Origin: Megaleporinus macrocephalus
Taxonomy: Eukaryota > Chordata > Actinopteri > Characiformes > Anostomidae
DNA: 64,000 nt
NCBI GenBank assembly: GCA_021613375.1
Contig: CM038711.1
Span: 15,927,076-15,991,075, forward strand
Direction: 5' to 3'
In this document: piece after piece, positions 11,041-23,839 of the stretch
How the letters are laid out: each line of letters opens with the position of its first letter
How positions within the stretch are numbered: the first letter of the stretch is position 1
The notes under the pieces: model-generated
Database searches by the model: none
Seen by the model: only the letters and a program-made list of their open reading frames with translations
Told to the model about the DNA's origin: nothing
Translations under genes and position numbers: made by a program

Positions 11041-11329
11041 GACATTTTGTAAGTGATACCAATACTAATTTAAAGGAGCAAAAAAAATGACCCAATAGAA
11101 TTATCTGTTAAAAACACACACAACCAGTTTTATATGGCAATAGCGTGCAATAGCGTGAGCTGAAATATATACCTGCACATTTTGTACACGGAAATGTTTC
11201 ATTCGTAAGTGCAAATGTGAAACTCGCGAGCAAAGCGGTTTGATATTTTTCCTCGCGCACAAGGTAGAATACCATCGGCTGCTTTCTGCGCTCAACAGAA
11301 AGTTTTGCATTCAAGTTTTTACAGGGGGT

Positions 11330-12253
11330 GCTTTTGACAGCTTGTGGCTATTGGCTGATGGCATCTGATTTCATGACTGACTGCTCACTACGAAAAGCCT
11401 CTCAAACTACAACAAACATGGTGGACGAAGAGGAGCCGACAGGTGAGGTAGATTAAAACTGTGGTTTATCTCACTTGATTAATGATTTAATAGTCTTATC
11501 ACTTCTTATGAGCGCATATTCACTCGTACATACAGATTCCTCATTTCTTCAGTGTTGCTGTGCCGATTTAAGTTATTTTGTGAAACTACTCTGCGAAATG
11601 GAAATAACGGAAACTATTAGTAAATGTAGTGACCGTACTTTGTTCTCAAATCGCACAAGAAAAAAACCTAAAAGGATGAAAAAAGGACAGTTTAAGCGTT
11701 TTTATGAAAATTGCGCATGCAGTAGAGGTGTGTGATATATATAGTCTACAATAATATCTAAATTGCCATGTTAACAATGCGCAAGTTGACGTTATTGAGT
11801 ATACTACTGACTGGTAAAAAACAACTATCAAAGCACCTCAACTCCACGCATGCACTACTTCAGGCTTTAGTACAGGCTGCTGCGTGTGCGCATTGGGAGT
11901 GTCCATACTGTGTGCTAGCACAGGCTAAAGCTAGCATAGCTGCCTAAACAACAAAGCTGAAACTGAGTGAACACACTGCACCAGGGGAAGAAACTCAGAC
12001 ACCGCCAGCCTTGCAGTCTACCGCCTTAGATTTAACTCCTAGACGAGGAGACTCCTTCGCGAACTTTGTCAAAAGCGGCTGCTCAAAAGCTAACCTGCTC
12101 CATCATCTGCGAACAAAGCACCGCACAGAGTATGAGGAGTATGAAAAGCTTTGGGAGCCCGCTGTCCAAGACAAACCTAAATCAGCTAAGGTGTCTGGCA
12201 AAACTTCAGCAGAATCGTTCACTAAAAAAGCACCTTCGCCCGATGACCCTGAT
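11330..12253 (+). mobile_element. Decayed hAT-like transposon relic with partial BED finger
   Basis: An open frame at 12011-12255 reads KSGCSKANLLHHLRTKH followed by RTEYEEYEKLW. This is the second half of a BED zinc finger (SNLLxHLRxKH with the two histidines) as found at the N terminus of hAT transposases; the cysteine half is not recognisable. Upstream, ACATGGTGGACGAAGAGGAG with a GT donor (ACAG|GTGAGG, near 11451) could be the transposase's first exon. The transposase catalytic domain is absent. The right side is interrupted at 12254 by the Rex1 copy. Outer ends are approximate and no terminal inverted repeat was found. Confidence 0.5.
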
Positions 12254-12950
12254 TAGAATCAGAATCAGAATCAGAAATACTTTATTGATCCCAGGGGGAA
12301 ATTGCAGTTTTTACAGTAGCAGCCGGTTATATAGAAGAATATACACTCTACTAATAATTTACAACATACAAGAAATTTGTAGTATGTACACATATATAAG
12401 TCATATATTACAATAGAAGAATAAAATGTAAAGTGACTATAATATTAAGTCCAGATATACTGTATACTGTGTCTATAATATTAAGTCCAGATATACTGAA
12501 TACATCAATAAGAGTTTAGAAGTAGGAAAGTTATTGCACATTTGAGTTGTTGCACACATAATTAAATTGTTGTTATACTGGTATCACTGTACATGTGAAA
12601 GGTGTCATACATTAAGGGAGGAGTTATAAAGTCTGATAGCCACTGGTAGGAATGACCTCCTGTGGCGTTCTGTAGTGCATTTTGGCTGAATGAGTCTTGC
12701 ACTGAATGTGCTCTTGCGTCTCATCACTGTGTGATAAAGAGGGTGGGAGCCATTATCCATGATGGCCTGCAGCTTAGACATCATCCTCCTCTCAGACATT
12801 GCCGTCAGCGAGTCCAGCTCCACACCCACAACATCACTGGCTCTGCGGATCAGTTTATTAAGTCTGTTGGCGTCTGCCACCCTCAGCCTGCTGCCCCAGC
12901 ATGCAACAGCGTATAGGGCGGCACTGGCCACCACAGACTCAAAAGTGGAA
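12254..12950 (-). mobile_element. 5'-truncated Rex1 LINE (minus strand)
   Basis: The minus-strand frame 12934-12605 reads CWGSRLRVADANRLNKLIRR, then ASDVVGVELDSL, RRMMSKLQAIMDN, KCTTERHRRSFLPVAIRLYN. This is the C-terminal end of the Rex1/Babar reverse-transcriptase protein. Downstream is a 3' UTR with a duplicated AATATTAAGTCCAGATATACTG (12440-12462 and 12478-12499). The element ends with the Rex1-type CAATTTCCCCCTGGGATC, AATAAAGTATTTCTGATTC and repeated GATTCT units at 12254-12278. Endonuclease and most of the RT are missing, so it is a dead 5'-truncated copy. Confidence 0.88.
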
Positions 12951-12988
12951 TAAAGCGGAAGATAATGGATGGATGGATGAATGGATAT
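12945..12988. repeat. End fragment of the fish (ATGG)n-tailed repeat
   Basis: GGAATAAAGCGGAAGATAAT followed by three GGAT/ATGG units is the characteristic end of a very common teleost repeat. A longer piece in the opposite orientation occurs at 37985-38140. Here only the tail is left, abutting the Rex1 copy. Confidence 0.5.
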
Positions 12989-14281
12989 TAATATTCTTTA
13001 AGAAGTGCAAGCTAGTACAATAAGACTTTTACAAACACATTTTTAAATAATGCTAAATATTCATTATTGTTAGACAAAATTACAGAAAATATCTAGATAT
13101 CATTTTTTGTCAATATAGCACTGAGCTAGCCTGCAGTTCTTCTTTCTGTGCTCACAAGTGAAAAATTTACATGCATGAAAAGTTAAAATGTGCAGGTTTA
13201 TATTTTTCACCACGTGTTTTGTGCACTTGAGTTTTGACACTAATAGTTTTAATTTAATAACACCAATAGTCTTATTGTTGACAGATTCAGAGGTTTTGGT
13301 CATGGCACCTTCAACATGTGTAAATCTGCTGCCACATGCATGTCCACTTTGGCCAAAGTAAAATGCATCAGCGAATATAACAGCTCTTCTTACATGTGCT
13401 ACAATATATTGTGCTATTTTGTTTTCTATCAATTTCTTAAAGATGCCAAGATGTGCTACTTACATTCACTGAGAGCCCAATTAGGATCAAGAAGCAGCTA
13501 ATATTGTTTTGTTTAAATCAGAAAAAAGGAAAAAAAATACAAACAGATATCATAAACTCCATAGCTTGAGCACACTTTAAGTACATTGCCTATTCTATTT
13601 AACCAAAGCAACTTAACTCATTAGTGCTTAATCAAAGACATTTCTACCAATGTGAACAAACCTGTAAAACCTTAACATCAACTGATTTTATCAGCTGATA
13701 GATTGGTATGGTAGTAGCGATATAGTAATAAAACCAATCCATGAACACACAGACAACTAAAGCCTTTTGATTGTAAAAAAGGTAAGTCAAAGTTAGAATC
13801 AATTTTGTTCTTCTATTATAGTAATTAATTCTGTTATAGAAACATTTGCCCAATATTATAATGTCTCAGCCCCCAAACAGGTCTAAAAATAAATTTATTT
13901 ATTTAAAAATAATTTGTTCCAGGCAATAAACTTTACTGTGTAGGTTTTTCAGTATTACATTAAAAGTCCAAAACACCCTTCAAACACATACACACTGGCT
14001 GAAAGGGAAAAATAGGAAATAAAAAAAGCCTTTTGCTCATGCCCCCTCTCACTCAGGAGGTCAAAGGTCTCTAGGGAGCAGAGTGTCAATGGGTGTCTGT
14101 TGGCCCTGGGCCAGCCCCACAGGGTCAACCTACAAAAAACAGAAAAAGAAAACGAGTATACCGTGTACACTTCACTTAGTCCATCTCAAAACAAGGTCAG
14201 CTACATAGACACACATACAAATGTACTGCAAATACAGGTGGGCAATGAGTTATCAAAATCACAATAAACATGTCCCAAACT

Positions 14282-14602
14282 GGGCTGGGTATCAATTGAA
14301 TACTGTTGATACTAATGTTAATACAGATACCTTGACATTAATATTGACATCTCAATCCTTTTTATTATAAAATAAAAGCAGGTGTGGCTAAAATCATATT
14401 TACTGCCTGCAAAAGATTATAGAATGCTTAAGAAGCACTGGCATTAATAATATGCTTTTACTGGATATAATTCAGAAAGTTTATCAGCAGTCTAAGTTTT
14501 AGTACAAATAGATATATTGGTTAATTAAAAATTGTCTTTAAACTGCCTAGAAATTCAGATAAGTAATACAGTCAATATAAGAAATTTCAATATCCAGCCC
14601 TA
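14282..14602. repeat. Possible MITE with GGGCTGGRTAT ends
   Basis: GGGCTGGGTATC at 14282-14293 is mirrored by ATATCCAGCCC at about 14590-14600 (reverse complement GGGCTGGATAT), enclosing about 320 AT-rich bases. This resembles terminal inverted repeats of a fish MITE. I found no clear target-site duplication, so the call is tentative. Confidence 0.35.
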
Positions 14603-14668
14603 GTCACAATAATCATTTCTGCATGTATAATTGGGATCATCCATATTTTTACAACAATAAACAAGTGC

Positions 14669-14688
14669 ATAATAATAATAATTAAAAA

Positions 14689-14727
<39 letters not shown>
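14669..14727. repeat. (TAA)n microsatellite
   Basis: An ATA/TAA trinucleotide tract with one interruption (ATTAAAAAAT) near 14681-14690. Confidence 0.95.
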
Positions 14728-14728
<1 letters not shown>

Positions 14729-15239
14729 TGCTGATTGAATGTCAACTCATTGATTACCCACTCTAATCTTATTTTATTTATTATTTATAAATTATTTGAC
14801 CAAGAATCACTGGTTTAAAGAAATAAAAATAGCAGACAAGAACAGCCAGAAATATTTTCCTGTATTTCAGAAAAGTAAACGATGAAGTAGCCACCCAATT
14901 GCAAACAGTGAAACTGTGACTCCATAAGAGCTGTATTATGGATTTGCCACCTTGTTGTGCCATTTACTACTGCATATAAATCATGAAATAAACAACCTGT
15001 TTATTTCTCAGACAAACGTCATTTAAAACCATGTGAGACAGATGAGGAGTGGTGTAGTAACTGTAACAAATGCATGTGTGTTTGAGCTGCTGTACTGCCT
15101 CTGTCCTGTGATACTGAGGGTAGTGTTTCTGTTTTGCCACGAGTCCTGACAAGTTCTCTGCATTGCCCCTATGTCATCAGTGGAAATTGTCTCCACCTTA
15201 CTGCCAGAATAATCATATATAATTACGATAATAACAACA

Positions 15240-15540
15240 GGCTTGCATTAAAACAGTCAGCCAAAGCTGGCCAGCTTGGCACAACCATGTGTGTCTGGAT
15301 GCTGTGAACACAGTGCATGCCCCTCTCTGGTGTCACTTGGGAGCTAGCTTGGGGCGGATGTAAAGGCAGCATCTCTGCACCTCTGGCTTATCTGTGCCAG
15401 GGATCTGGCGTGACGAGGAAACACAGAGGCATCATTCCTGCCTCTTATCTTGCTGCCTTTCTACTGACATCCGCCTGGAGGCAAGAGGGATCAGGGCAGG
15501 CTGACGCTGCAAAGGATATCTGGTGTCCATCATCAGAGTA
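15240..15540. promoter_or_regulatory. Candidate regulatory stretch in intron 1
   Basis: About 300 bp of complex, GC-balanced sequence with two CTTATCT GATA-type sites (around 15387-15393 and 15445-15451), bordered by simple repeats. There is no open frame with a domain. It looks unlike neighbouring AT-rich DNA, which is the only basis for the call. Confidence 0.25.
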
Positions 15541-15544
15541 AGGG

Positions 15545-15730
15545 GGAGAAAGAGAGAGAGAAAGAAAGAGAGAGAAAAAGGAATAGAGGCATGGATGCTG
15601 GTAGGAGAGACAGCAGCAAACAGGCAAAGTCTGGAGCCTGAGCATACAGGCGCCAAGTGAAAGGAGTGAGAGAGAGTGAGAGAGAGAGAGAGAGAGAGAG
15701 TGAGAGAGTGAGAGAGTGAGAGACAGAAAG
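15545..15730. repeat. (GA)n purine-rich low-complexity tract
   Basis: GA-dinucleotide runs at about 15548-15585 and 15663-15728, separated by an ordinary segment. On the minus strand they produce spurious Ser/Leu-rich open frames. Confidence 0.92.
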
Positions 15731-17844
15731 AGAATGAGTTCTGGGGTGCTGATAAATGTCTATACATCTTAGATGGGAAGTTCCCATTGTCGGATGGTGA
15801 TCTTTACCGTAAAGGCCACATCAAAAGAGGAGTGTAAAAAATGGCGAATGCGATTTTGTGCAAAATTCAAACCACTATGATTCTATTTTCACCACTGGAC
15901 CTGATTGACATATAAAAGTATCACTATTCACTACTTTGAGGAGCTAAGACTACAGATATGAGGCTGTAAACATTTTTAGAATAAAAAATTAAACCAACAC
16001 CCTGACCTGCGCTTTTGTCTAAGCACTGGGATCACTGGGAGCTAATGATGCCACGGTTATGTGCTGAATTTCTGCGTGAGGATGACAATCCCTTTCTGTC
16101 ACCCCATGAAAATCTGGCCAACATTTAGATGGGAGGGAGTGGGTAGCAAACAACTAGTGGGTAAGTATTGGCAATTACAAGAAACAGGATAAAATCCCAA
16201 CAATTTAAGTATATTACTAATTGTGGTGAAGTCATGGCAACTTGCTGATTGATGATCGTTGCATTTACTTATCCTTTACATCTCCAGTTTTCAATGGTTA
16301 TCTGTCTTTTTGACAGTATTCCGTCTCTCACTGTGGGAACCAGGAAAGCTGTAATCAGCAGGACTGCACCAGGCCCATAACACTGTATTTTTTAGCAGGC
16401 TAAATTGCTGTTTTGCTCGTTACACTTGAGACTAGAGGATGGTTTAGAGAACTGATCCATGGTTAAATATTAAGAACTCAAAGGCCCAGTGTTTAAACCT
16501 CTGTCAAGGACAGATCTCTGGCCAGTGAAATGTCATTCCCTTTGACTTCTGGACACAGAAAAGGCTTTACTTTGCTTTTATGCTTATGTCTTAATATGTA
16601 TTGACATATACAACTTAAACTGTAGCCTTTATAGAAAAGTGAGAGCTTTAAATGATTATAGGGCATGTCCAGAGAATAAGCAAGCAAGGCCAGAGGAAAA
16701 AAATTCCAGTCCTCTTAACTGAGATCCTGGAGAAGAAAGAACAAAGACAATATGTCCACGCTAATTATCATTTATGTTATATTATTTATATGGACTCATG
16801 TAGTTCCGCTTACCTTTACTTGACCACACTAACATACATAAAGGAAACTTTTTTTTCAATATTAAGTGCAATTCTTATCTTTAGACCAAAATGGAATGTC
16901 TACTACATACACATACCCCTAAAATATGTGCAGGTAGTTACTAAAGTAACATATATGAGGCCCTGAAAGACACTGTTGCAGCTAGATGGGCAAACTTTGG
17001 AGAAGTGCCAGGGTGACACCAGGGAAAAGTAAACATTCCAAAAGGGCCCTGGGGTTGTGTGGGGGGATGGCACCTGCACCACTCCAGAAAAGGGAGAGAA
17101 GATAAAAGGTACCCCTTGCCAAGGAAAGGGGACAGGGGCAAAGGTGGGGGGCAAATAGCAAGATTAAAAGTGTTTTAGGTAAGGATCACAATGCTTGATC
17201 ACCTTGAAGGGCAACATACCTCACTGTTTGGTACAGAAAACCTCCATATCACAACCTTAAAGGGCCACAAAAGGTATGTTAATTACACACCAGCACAAAT
17301 TTAATAGGAAACAATTAAAGAGAGAAAGACACAGAAAGGCAGAGCTAGAGTCAGTGAATGTCTTTGTGATTGTTTGATCTGACCTGTATGCTGAGGTTGA
17401 CTCTTATGCTATACCCTGAACCTGTCTACACTCGCCTTCTGAGCCGCTGACAGAGGAGATCCTGCACACATGCATAAACACACACATACACATTCCTCTG
17501 GGAGGACAAGAAAAAGGGCAAAGTAGGAAAAGAGCAACCTAAAGGTAATTTAAAAAATCATTATAGCAAACACACTCAAAAACAGCAGGCATGTGCTAAG
17601 TGTGGAAGAATTGCTAATGCTGGGGAGTTGCTGAAGCAGTAGAAAAAGAGGAGACTCGTTGGGAGGTGACTACTTGCCAAACTTCAGCTCATTTCCCTGC
17701 TAATGCTTGACAGAGACAAACCGATACTGTGTGAACTGAGCTTGTAATCCTCCCAGCCTACCGATAGTACAACCTAGTGACTTAATGCGCAATCAGAGTG
17801 AGTAAGGAGAGAGAAAGAGAAAAAAAAGTGAGGGACAGACAGTG

Positions 17845-18000
17845 GGGCCCTACACCACAGCCGGCTTGAATGGGCCTGTAATTGGCTACTACTGGTTGAA
17901 GTTTGAGGAATCAATGCTGCCCCAGGCCATGCAGAGGAGACTAATGAATGGAAATGCTGGGCCTCGACTGAGCGGCCCTGCTCTGATTAAAAAGTGGAGG
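17845..18000. promoter_or_regulatory. Candidate regulatory stretch in intron 1
   Basis: A GC-richer, non-repetitive block containing GGGCCTGTAATTGGCTACTA and AGACTAATGAATGG, embedded in purine-rich low-complexity sequence. Homeodomain-like TAAT cores are present. The basis is compositional contrast only. Confidence 0.25.
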
Positions 18001-18829
18001 GAGACTTTATTAAAAAACAAAAGAAAAAGAGGCAAACAGACAGAGAGAGACATATCTAAGAAACAGCAAGAGAGAATGGGAGAGACAGAGGGTGATGTAA
18101 AAGTTTGCAGTGAGAGGGAACAGTGAGGATTCTATATTTGTTTGACTGAAGCCACTGAGCAAGCCGAGTGAAACGACAGCACTCACACCGAAACAACTTC
18201 TGCATAAGCACTGGGTGTGCATTTTGGGGGATCTGGTGCTGTTTTCCACATCATTCTTGTGGCAAAAATGCAGCACATAATGACTGCGAGATGAGGGTGA
18301 CCTAGGACAAGCCGGTCACAGGGCAGGAGTAGGAGGTCAAAGAGAAAGGTGGGATTTTTAAAGAAGTGAAAACCAGAGGCCCCTGGAATGAGAGATGTCT
18401 AACAAGGTTCTGTTTACCTAAGACATTACACACATTGCCACCCTGAATGAGAAGATTCCCAGCTCTGACCCGTACTCCCCATGTACAGGTTTTTTTTCCC
18501 CATGTGCCAGGCCCCAAACCTGGGAGACGGCACTAATTCCCGCCCTGGGCTGCTTGGTCTTGGACAAAAACACTCGGCAGGGATCGCCTGGTGAGCCGGG
18601 GCAGAGAGGGAGGGGTTGAGCCTTAGTACAGTACAGAAGAACCCTCTTAATTGGGGTTTGTTCTGTGGTGTCTTGTTTGCCTGGGAAAGGGGACTTGGAG
18701 GTTGGGGGGGGGTGCTGAGAGAGAGAGTTGGGGGTGGAGAGGTAAGTGAGTTGTTTCCCAAGGTTTTCAACAACAGGGATTAAGAGCAGAGCCAAAACTC
18801 AATAGGGCTGTCTCGGACACTGGAAATGG

Positions 18830-18990
18830 ATCTCAGGGTGCTGCCGTCTCACAAGGCCACAACCAGGGCTGCTGCGTGGCACGCAGGGAAAAAGGAACTA
18901 CGCCCACTGCATTGTTGGGAGCCGCCGAGCTGCCCTTCCAGCTGAGTTCACAGCTCCCCTGGATCCCGGAGACCCGATAGGCGAAGAGGG
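18830..18990. promoter_or_regulatory. Candidate regulatory stretch in intron 1
   Basis: GC-rich block with a CATTGTT SOX-type core near 18910 and palindrome-rich CCGCCGAGCTGCCC. The minus-strand open frame here (19234-18833) is low in complexity and includes a histidine/threonine run from the GT repeat, so I do not treat it as a gene. Confidence 0.25.
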
Positions 18991-19145
18991 GAGGTAATTT
19001 GGATGGAGAGCAGGAATGCAAGACAGATAGAGGTTGTGCAGGCCCTAGTGGGGGTACTGCTGAGAGACTAGGCTGACTGGCAGCTAGTGCCAAGTGCACC
19101 TGATTCATAGACCATGGATTAGGGAGGAACGAATGTGTGGGTGTA

Positions 19146-19148
<3 letters not shown>

Positions 19149-19180
<32 letters not shown>
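19149..19180. repeat. (GT)n microsatellite
   Basis: An uninterrupted GT tract of about 32 bp. Confidence 0.97.
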
Positions 19181-19183
<3 letters not shown>

Positions 19184-19479
19184 AGCTGCCAGGGCACTGC
19201 ACAGCTCCTCAAGAGGAGGAGGCTGAGCACTCATATTCCACAGGCTAAGACTATGACAGAGGAGCTACAAAAAAAAGAAAAAAAAAAAAACACAAGAAAA
19301 CACCCAAAGTAAAGTAACTAAGCCTAAGCCTTTACTCTGTCAATGTTCCACCATTTACCTGGCCAAAATGTCTCCATCATGACCTATTGTCGTGACCACT
19401 GGCTAAGCAACCACATTGATTAAAAGCTAAACCCTGCCTGCCTTACCATTCCATTCCTTGCAGTTCTCTCTTTAACTCT

Positions 19480-19760
19480 AGTTTAGAATCAGCTATCCCT
19501 GATCTCTCTGGATTCTATCACCTCGTCCATCGCCGTGGTAACCAGGCCGGACATACAACCACACAAGGGGATCTGCTTAGTCTCTGGCCGATAGGTCTCT
19601 GGCCCAGAACCAAAAGCACTCCCGAGGTAGAGACATATATTAAAAACTGCGAGCCAGACCACGTGAATAACAAAAACAAGATGACAGTGCATCTCCAAAC
19701 AGATATTTGCCTGAAGTGAATGCAGTGAGAGGCTTGCGAACACTTAGGCATCTGTGAATT
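19480..19760. promoter_or_regulatory. Candidate regulatory stretch in intron 1
   Basis: A complex-sequence block with a CACGTG E-box (19660-19665) and CGCCGTGGTAACCAGGCCGG near 19532-19551, which has an RFX/X-box-like GGTAAC half. Distinct from its AT-rich surroundings; no coding frame. Confidence 0.25.
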
Positions 19761-20559
19761 ATCTTTGAGGGATAAAAAAAAAATCCGGCTGGATTACTTT
19801 CCTGTGTTACTATCCTAAACCAGAGACTGGTACAAATAGAATTTATGGTAGAATTCCTTTAGATAAAACTACTTGGTGACATGGTGTGGTTGCATTTACA
19901 GGATACCCATTGCAAAAAAAATTAGCTGTGCAAAACAAAAACAAATTATGTCAAAAAAAGGTTACAAATCGCTCTCCTATAGAAAACAGTGAAAAGCCAC
20001 AAAACATAAAGCAATGTCCGCCTTGTGACATGCACAAGTATGAGGGCACTGAAATAAATGTGCAGTGTAAACACAGGCCATGGCCGCATCTATTTAGGCT
20101 GTCTAAATGTTTATCTGTCTTGTCTTGTAACTCTCTTGGAGTGCAAAAGTTGTGTTTTCGCCTCTCTGCCTAAGATCAGAAAAACAAATCGGATGGTGTG
20201 AGTTCAATAAACTAGCACATATGACTTTCTAGCCTTGGCTACAAATCAGACCATTAAAGTCTTCTCCACATTCTGAACTCAGCAATTCCTGTAGCAGAGC
20301 TGGAGGAGTGAGCTGGATCTGGATGGTGACGTATAGGTGTTTAAAAGCACCAAGACCAACGCTGCCTCATGACAACAGCAAAACAGTGCAATAATAAAGC
20401 TATTGTGCAGCAACTATGTGCTCCAGCCGCTGTTAGCGGAGAGCAACCCAGACCTTCCACAGTTTTTTAAAAACATTAGATGAGGAATCTTACAGAGACC
20501 TGTTTGAGAATCATAAATACTAAAAATATCCAACCTGTATACTAATCTCTTGGTTGTTT

Positions 20560-20850
20560 TTAACAGATGGGTCAACGGTGCAACAAAGAGGGGCGGTCTT
20601 CAGACTGGGCCCAGTAATTAATTCCTGTTATTCAAGGCCTTCTAAAGCAGTTTTTAAACGGCTCCATAAATTACAGTTTTCCTCTGGTGGTTCCTGCTGC
20701 AACATAGGGACCAAAATGGAACTCATAAGTACTTGTCATTCTGCGGCAATACCCCCACTGTCTCAAACTCTGATTCACCCGCTGTACTGCTCCACCAAAC
20801 AAACAGGTTGTTTGTCAGGTCTGCCATATTGAGGGGGGCCAACCATGGCA
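20560..20850. promoter_or_regulatory. Candidate regulatory stretch in intron 1
   Basis: GC-balanced non-repetitive block with CAGTAATTAATTCCTGTTAT, AACAAAG and several CCATAAATTA-like homeodomain cores. The plus-strand frame at 20554-20832 has no domain. Inference from composition. Confidence 0.25.
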
Positions 20851-23839
20851 GCTTCCCCCTTAATATAGTTCTCTGGAATCTCTTCAGAACAGCCAGAACA
20901 TAGATGTTAAATAACCACCCTTGTTGAATGTTGGTGTGTTGGTGTTTTGGGCGATTGAAATAGAAAGTTGTTGTTTGACCTGGTCAATTTAAAATGGGGA
21001 ACAGGCTGTGTGGAGCAATTGGTGGAAGTACAGGAAGCAGAGTTTTGAGGGCAGTGCTGGTGCACCCAGTGATAGCTGGAAAGTGTAAGGAGGGTCATGC
21101 TCAGGAAAAAGCCAAAGAAATGAATCTTGCAAACAGGAAGTTGCTAAGGACAGAGAAATTTCTCTGCTGATTTCCACAGAAGCGATCGGAACAGCCCCTT
21201 TTTTGTCCACGGGAGCTAATAGCAAGGATTCACAAGTTTAACCTCAAATCTTCCCCATGGGTAAGGATTATCTGCCCCAGATACTGGGAGAAATACAGCC
21301 TCATCAAAAAACAATTATCAGATAAATGGTTGTTTTTGGCGGCAGTGATTGACATCTATCATGCCATGTTGCAACTTCCTGAGGAACTGTATTTTGGTTT
21401 CTTTTTTCTTAATGAGGCCAAGTGCAATCAACCTAAGTGCTCTCATAAATGTGAGTCACACCCGCCAAGAATTACATGCACAAATATTTTTAGTGTACTC
21501 TTACTAAGTTCCCATAGCATGGACATAGCATGGGCATTTAAATAAACATTATTATTCTGACCATACCTGCTAAACCACAAAAATAATATACTTATTGAAC
21601 TAGATTTTCTGACCTACACTTTTAAAAATTATCTTGTCTATTTTATATATATGAACTTGTTCTGTGACAATTTACCCTATGATCATTAGATGAAACAGAT
21701 AGACAGATTTTAACAATAAACATTACCTAAATGATCTAAATTATGCACTAATTTTGGTTTTCATGAAAGCTAGACACATCTCAGACAATTCTATATATAG
21801 ATACACAATAAAAATGGAAATCATGTCATATTAGAGTGTTTTACTGCCATTACTGAGCAAAACAACTACACCCTGGCCAGGACTGTCAAATATAAAAACA
21901 TACACACAGGTCTGGGGTAATTGAAAGAGAAAATTGCAAGGTTAGGGTGAAATGCAATGTTCTTACTTTAGTCAGTAAAGTGACCTAAAATCAATCTTCT
22001 GAGCTGACCATACAGAGATTTAATACAGTCCAAAAAAGTTCAAAAATCTTTAGTGGCTGAACAATCTGGCAGACTGAAGCCACTGCCAAAATGATTTGAG
22101 TAAAGACATCCTGCAAAATAATCAAAAGTTTAATAAATCCTGATATAAAGTATTTTTTTTCTCTTTGGAATAGCATTATATATGCAGACACTGCTGCTAA
22201 TGTTCTGTTTGTGTTCCGCCCTGTGATTACTATCTTCTTTACTTTTGTTTTACCCAGTTATTTTTACATTTTCTTTTAAAATAATCTGAAACATACAGTT
22301 CTGTTACTTGTTTCCAGCACCACATTAAGTGTATTTGTGACATGAAAAGTAGGTTAAGCAACTGGCCACCTATGGTAAATTGATAAATAAGTAAACAGAA
22401 AAGGAAATGAATGATTTATTTTTTTATGCCTAGAGTTTTATATGTCTAGAATTACATAATTACAACAACAACTGTAATAATGTGACATAAAGGAATTATA
22501 ACCCTAGATTATGGGAGCTGACCATGCAACAGAAAGAAATTGTTTACAGGTAAGTGGGTCATGATGTGTTCCAACAAAGGACAACATCTCAAAGAATAGG
22601 TGTGATTGGCCATATACATTGTTAAAATCAAAGGTTCTTAAAACTAACAGCTCTTACATTGTTTTGGTTGTACAATTCCAGGAAAACCCGGTAACTGGTA
22701 TAGACTCTTTACATTATATTGAGGTTCTCTCAATGTTATATAGCATATCACCAATGTTGTCAATACTACCAAGTACATGTTTCATTCATGAGAACTTTTA
22801 ATTAGAATTGTTTAAACAGATTAGTGCAGGACAGTATGGGGAACACTAAAAAAATTGACACACTGTGTATGCCAGTATCTTTTATTTCAAATGCTGACCT
22901 TATAATAATTAAGACTTTTCATTTTGGTGTGCTTATTGTGCTCCAAAACAGCAAAATGTCATATTTCCCACCTCAAGTTTGCTCACACCTGCACATCTTA
23001 TTTACCAGTTTCGATATTGATATTAATATTAATACCTTAAACAATTAACTTTTTTTCCTAATTAAAGCATTTTATTTAAGATGATCATATACAAGTAGGC
23101 TGTCATCCTCAAGCTACTCAAACACTCTACTAGCCCACAGGAAGAAATCACAGCTAAAGCATCAAACGAAACATTTCGAGGTTTATTTAAGGCCAGATCC
23201 GTTACAGGGCTTAATCAAATTCATCATTTCCCCTCCAATATCCAACCCAGCATTTTCTATTTATAGAAAGATTCCAATAAATGGTATACGCTCAGTGCAC
23301 TCTCCACTTTAAATAGTAAAAAAAACCTTAGAAACCATTTGCTGTTTGCTGGGTAACAAAAAATCGCCTTTAATTCTCCTAGACTATAGCAGTGACACAC
23401 TAACCCCACTGTGCACACATAGCTGCATAACATATGATGGAACATGTGAATTGTGTTGCAATCTTTTGCCCACAGCTGATCCTCCTGGAGTACGGCGAAC
23501 GATGATCACAGCCCAACCCAAATAAACAGGCCAACCACACACGCATTTAGCAGTTCAAACTCACTTTCATCCAGCTCAGGCCAGAGACGAGGTTAGTGAA
23601 CTGTGTAACATCTGTGTGGCAAAGAAGTATAAGCCACAGAGAAGTCCCAAAATATACCCTGACAGCGCCCTTTCACACCCTCTCTCTCTTCACCATCGCA
23701 CACATCATTCCCATGTAATATGCATTAAAATTTTATCCCAGTCCAAACACAAAAATATCAAAACCATTCCCCATACACAGTGAGATGCTCCTCTAATTCT
23801 GTCAGATAAACCGGACTCTGCAGGTTGATGGGCATATTT

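Noticed and set aside
18833..19234. 133-codon minus-strand open frame with a His/Thr run
   Set aside because: The run comes from the GT microsatellite, the rest is proline/serine-rich with no domain, and it sits in intron 1 on low-complexity DNA.
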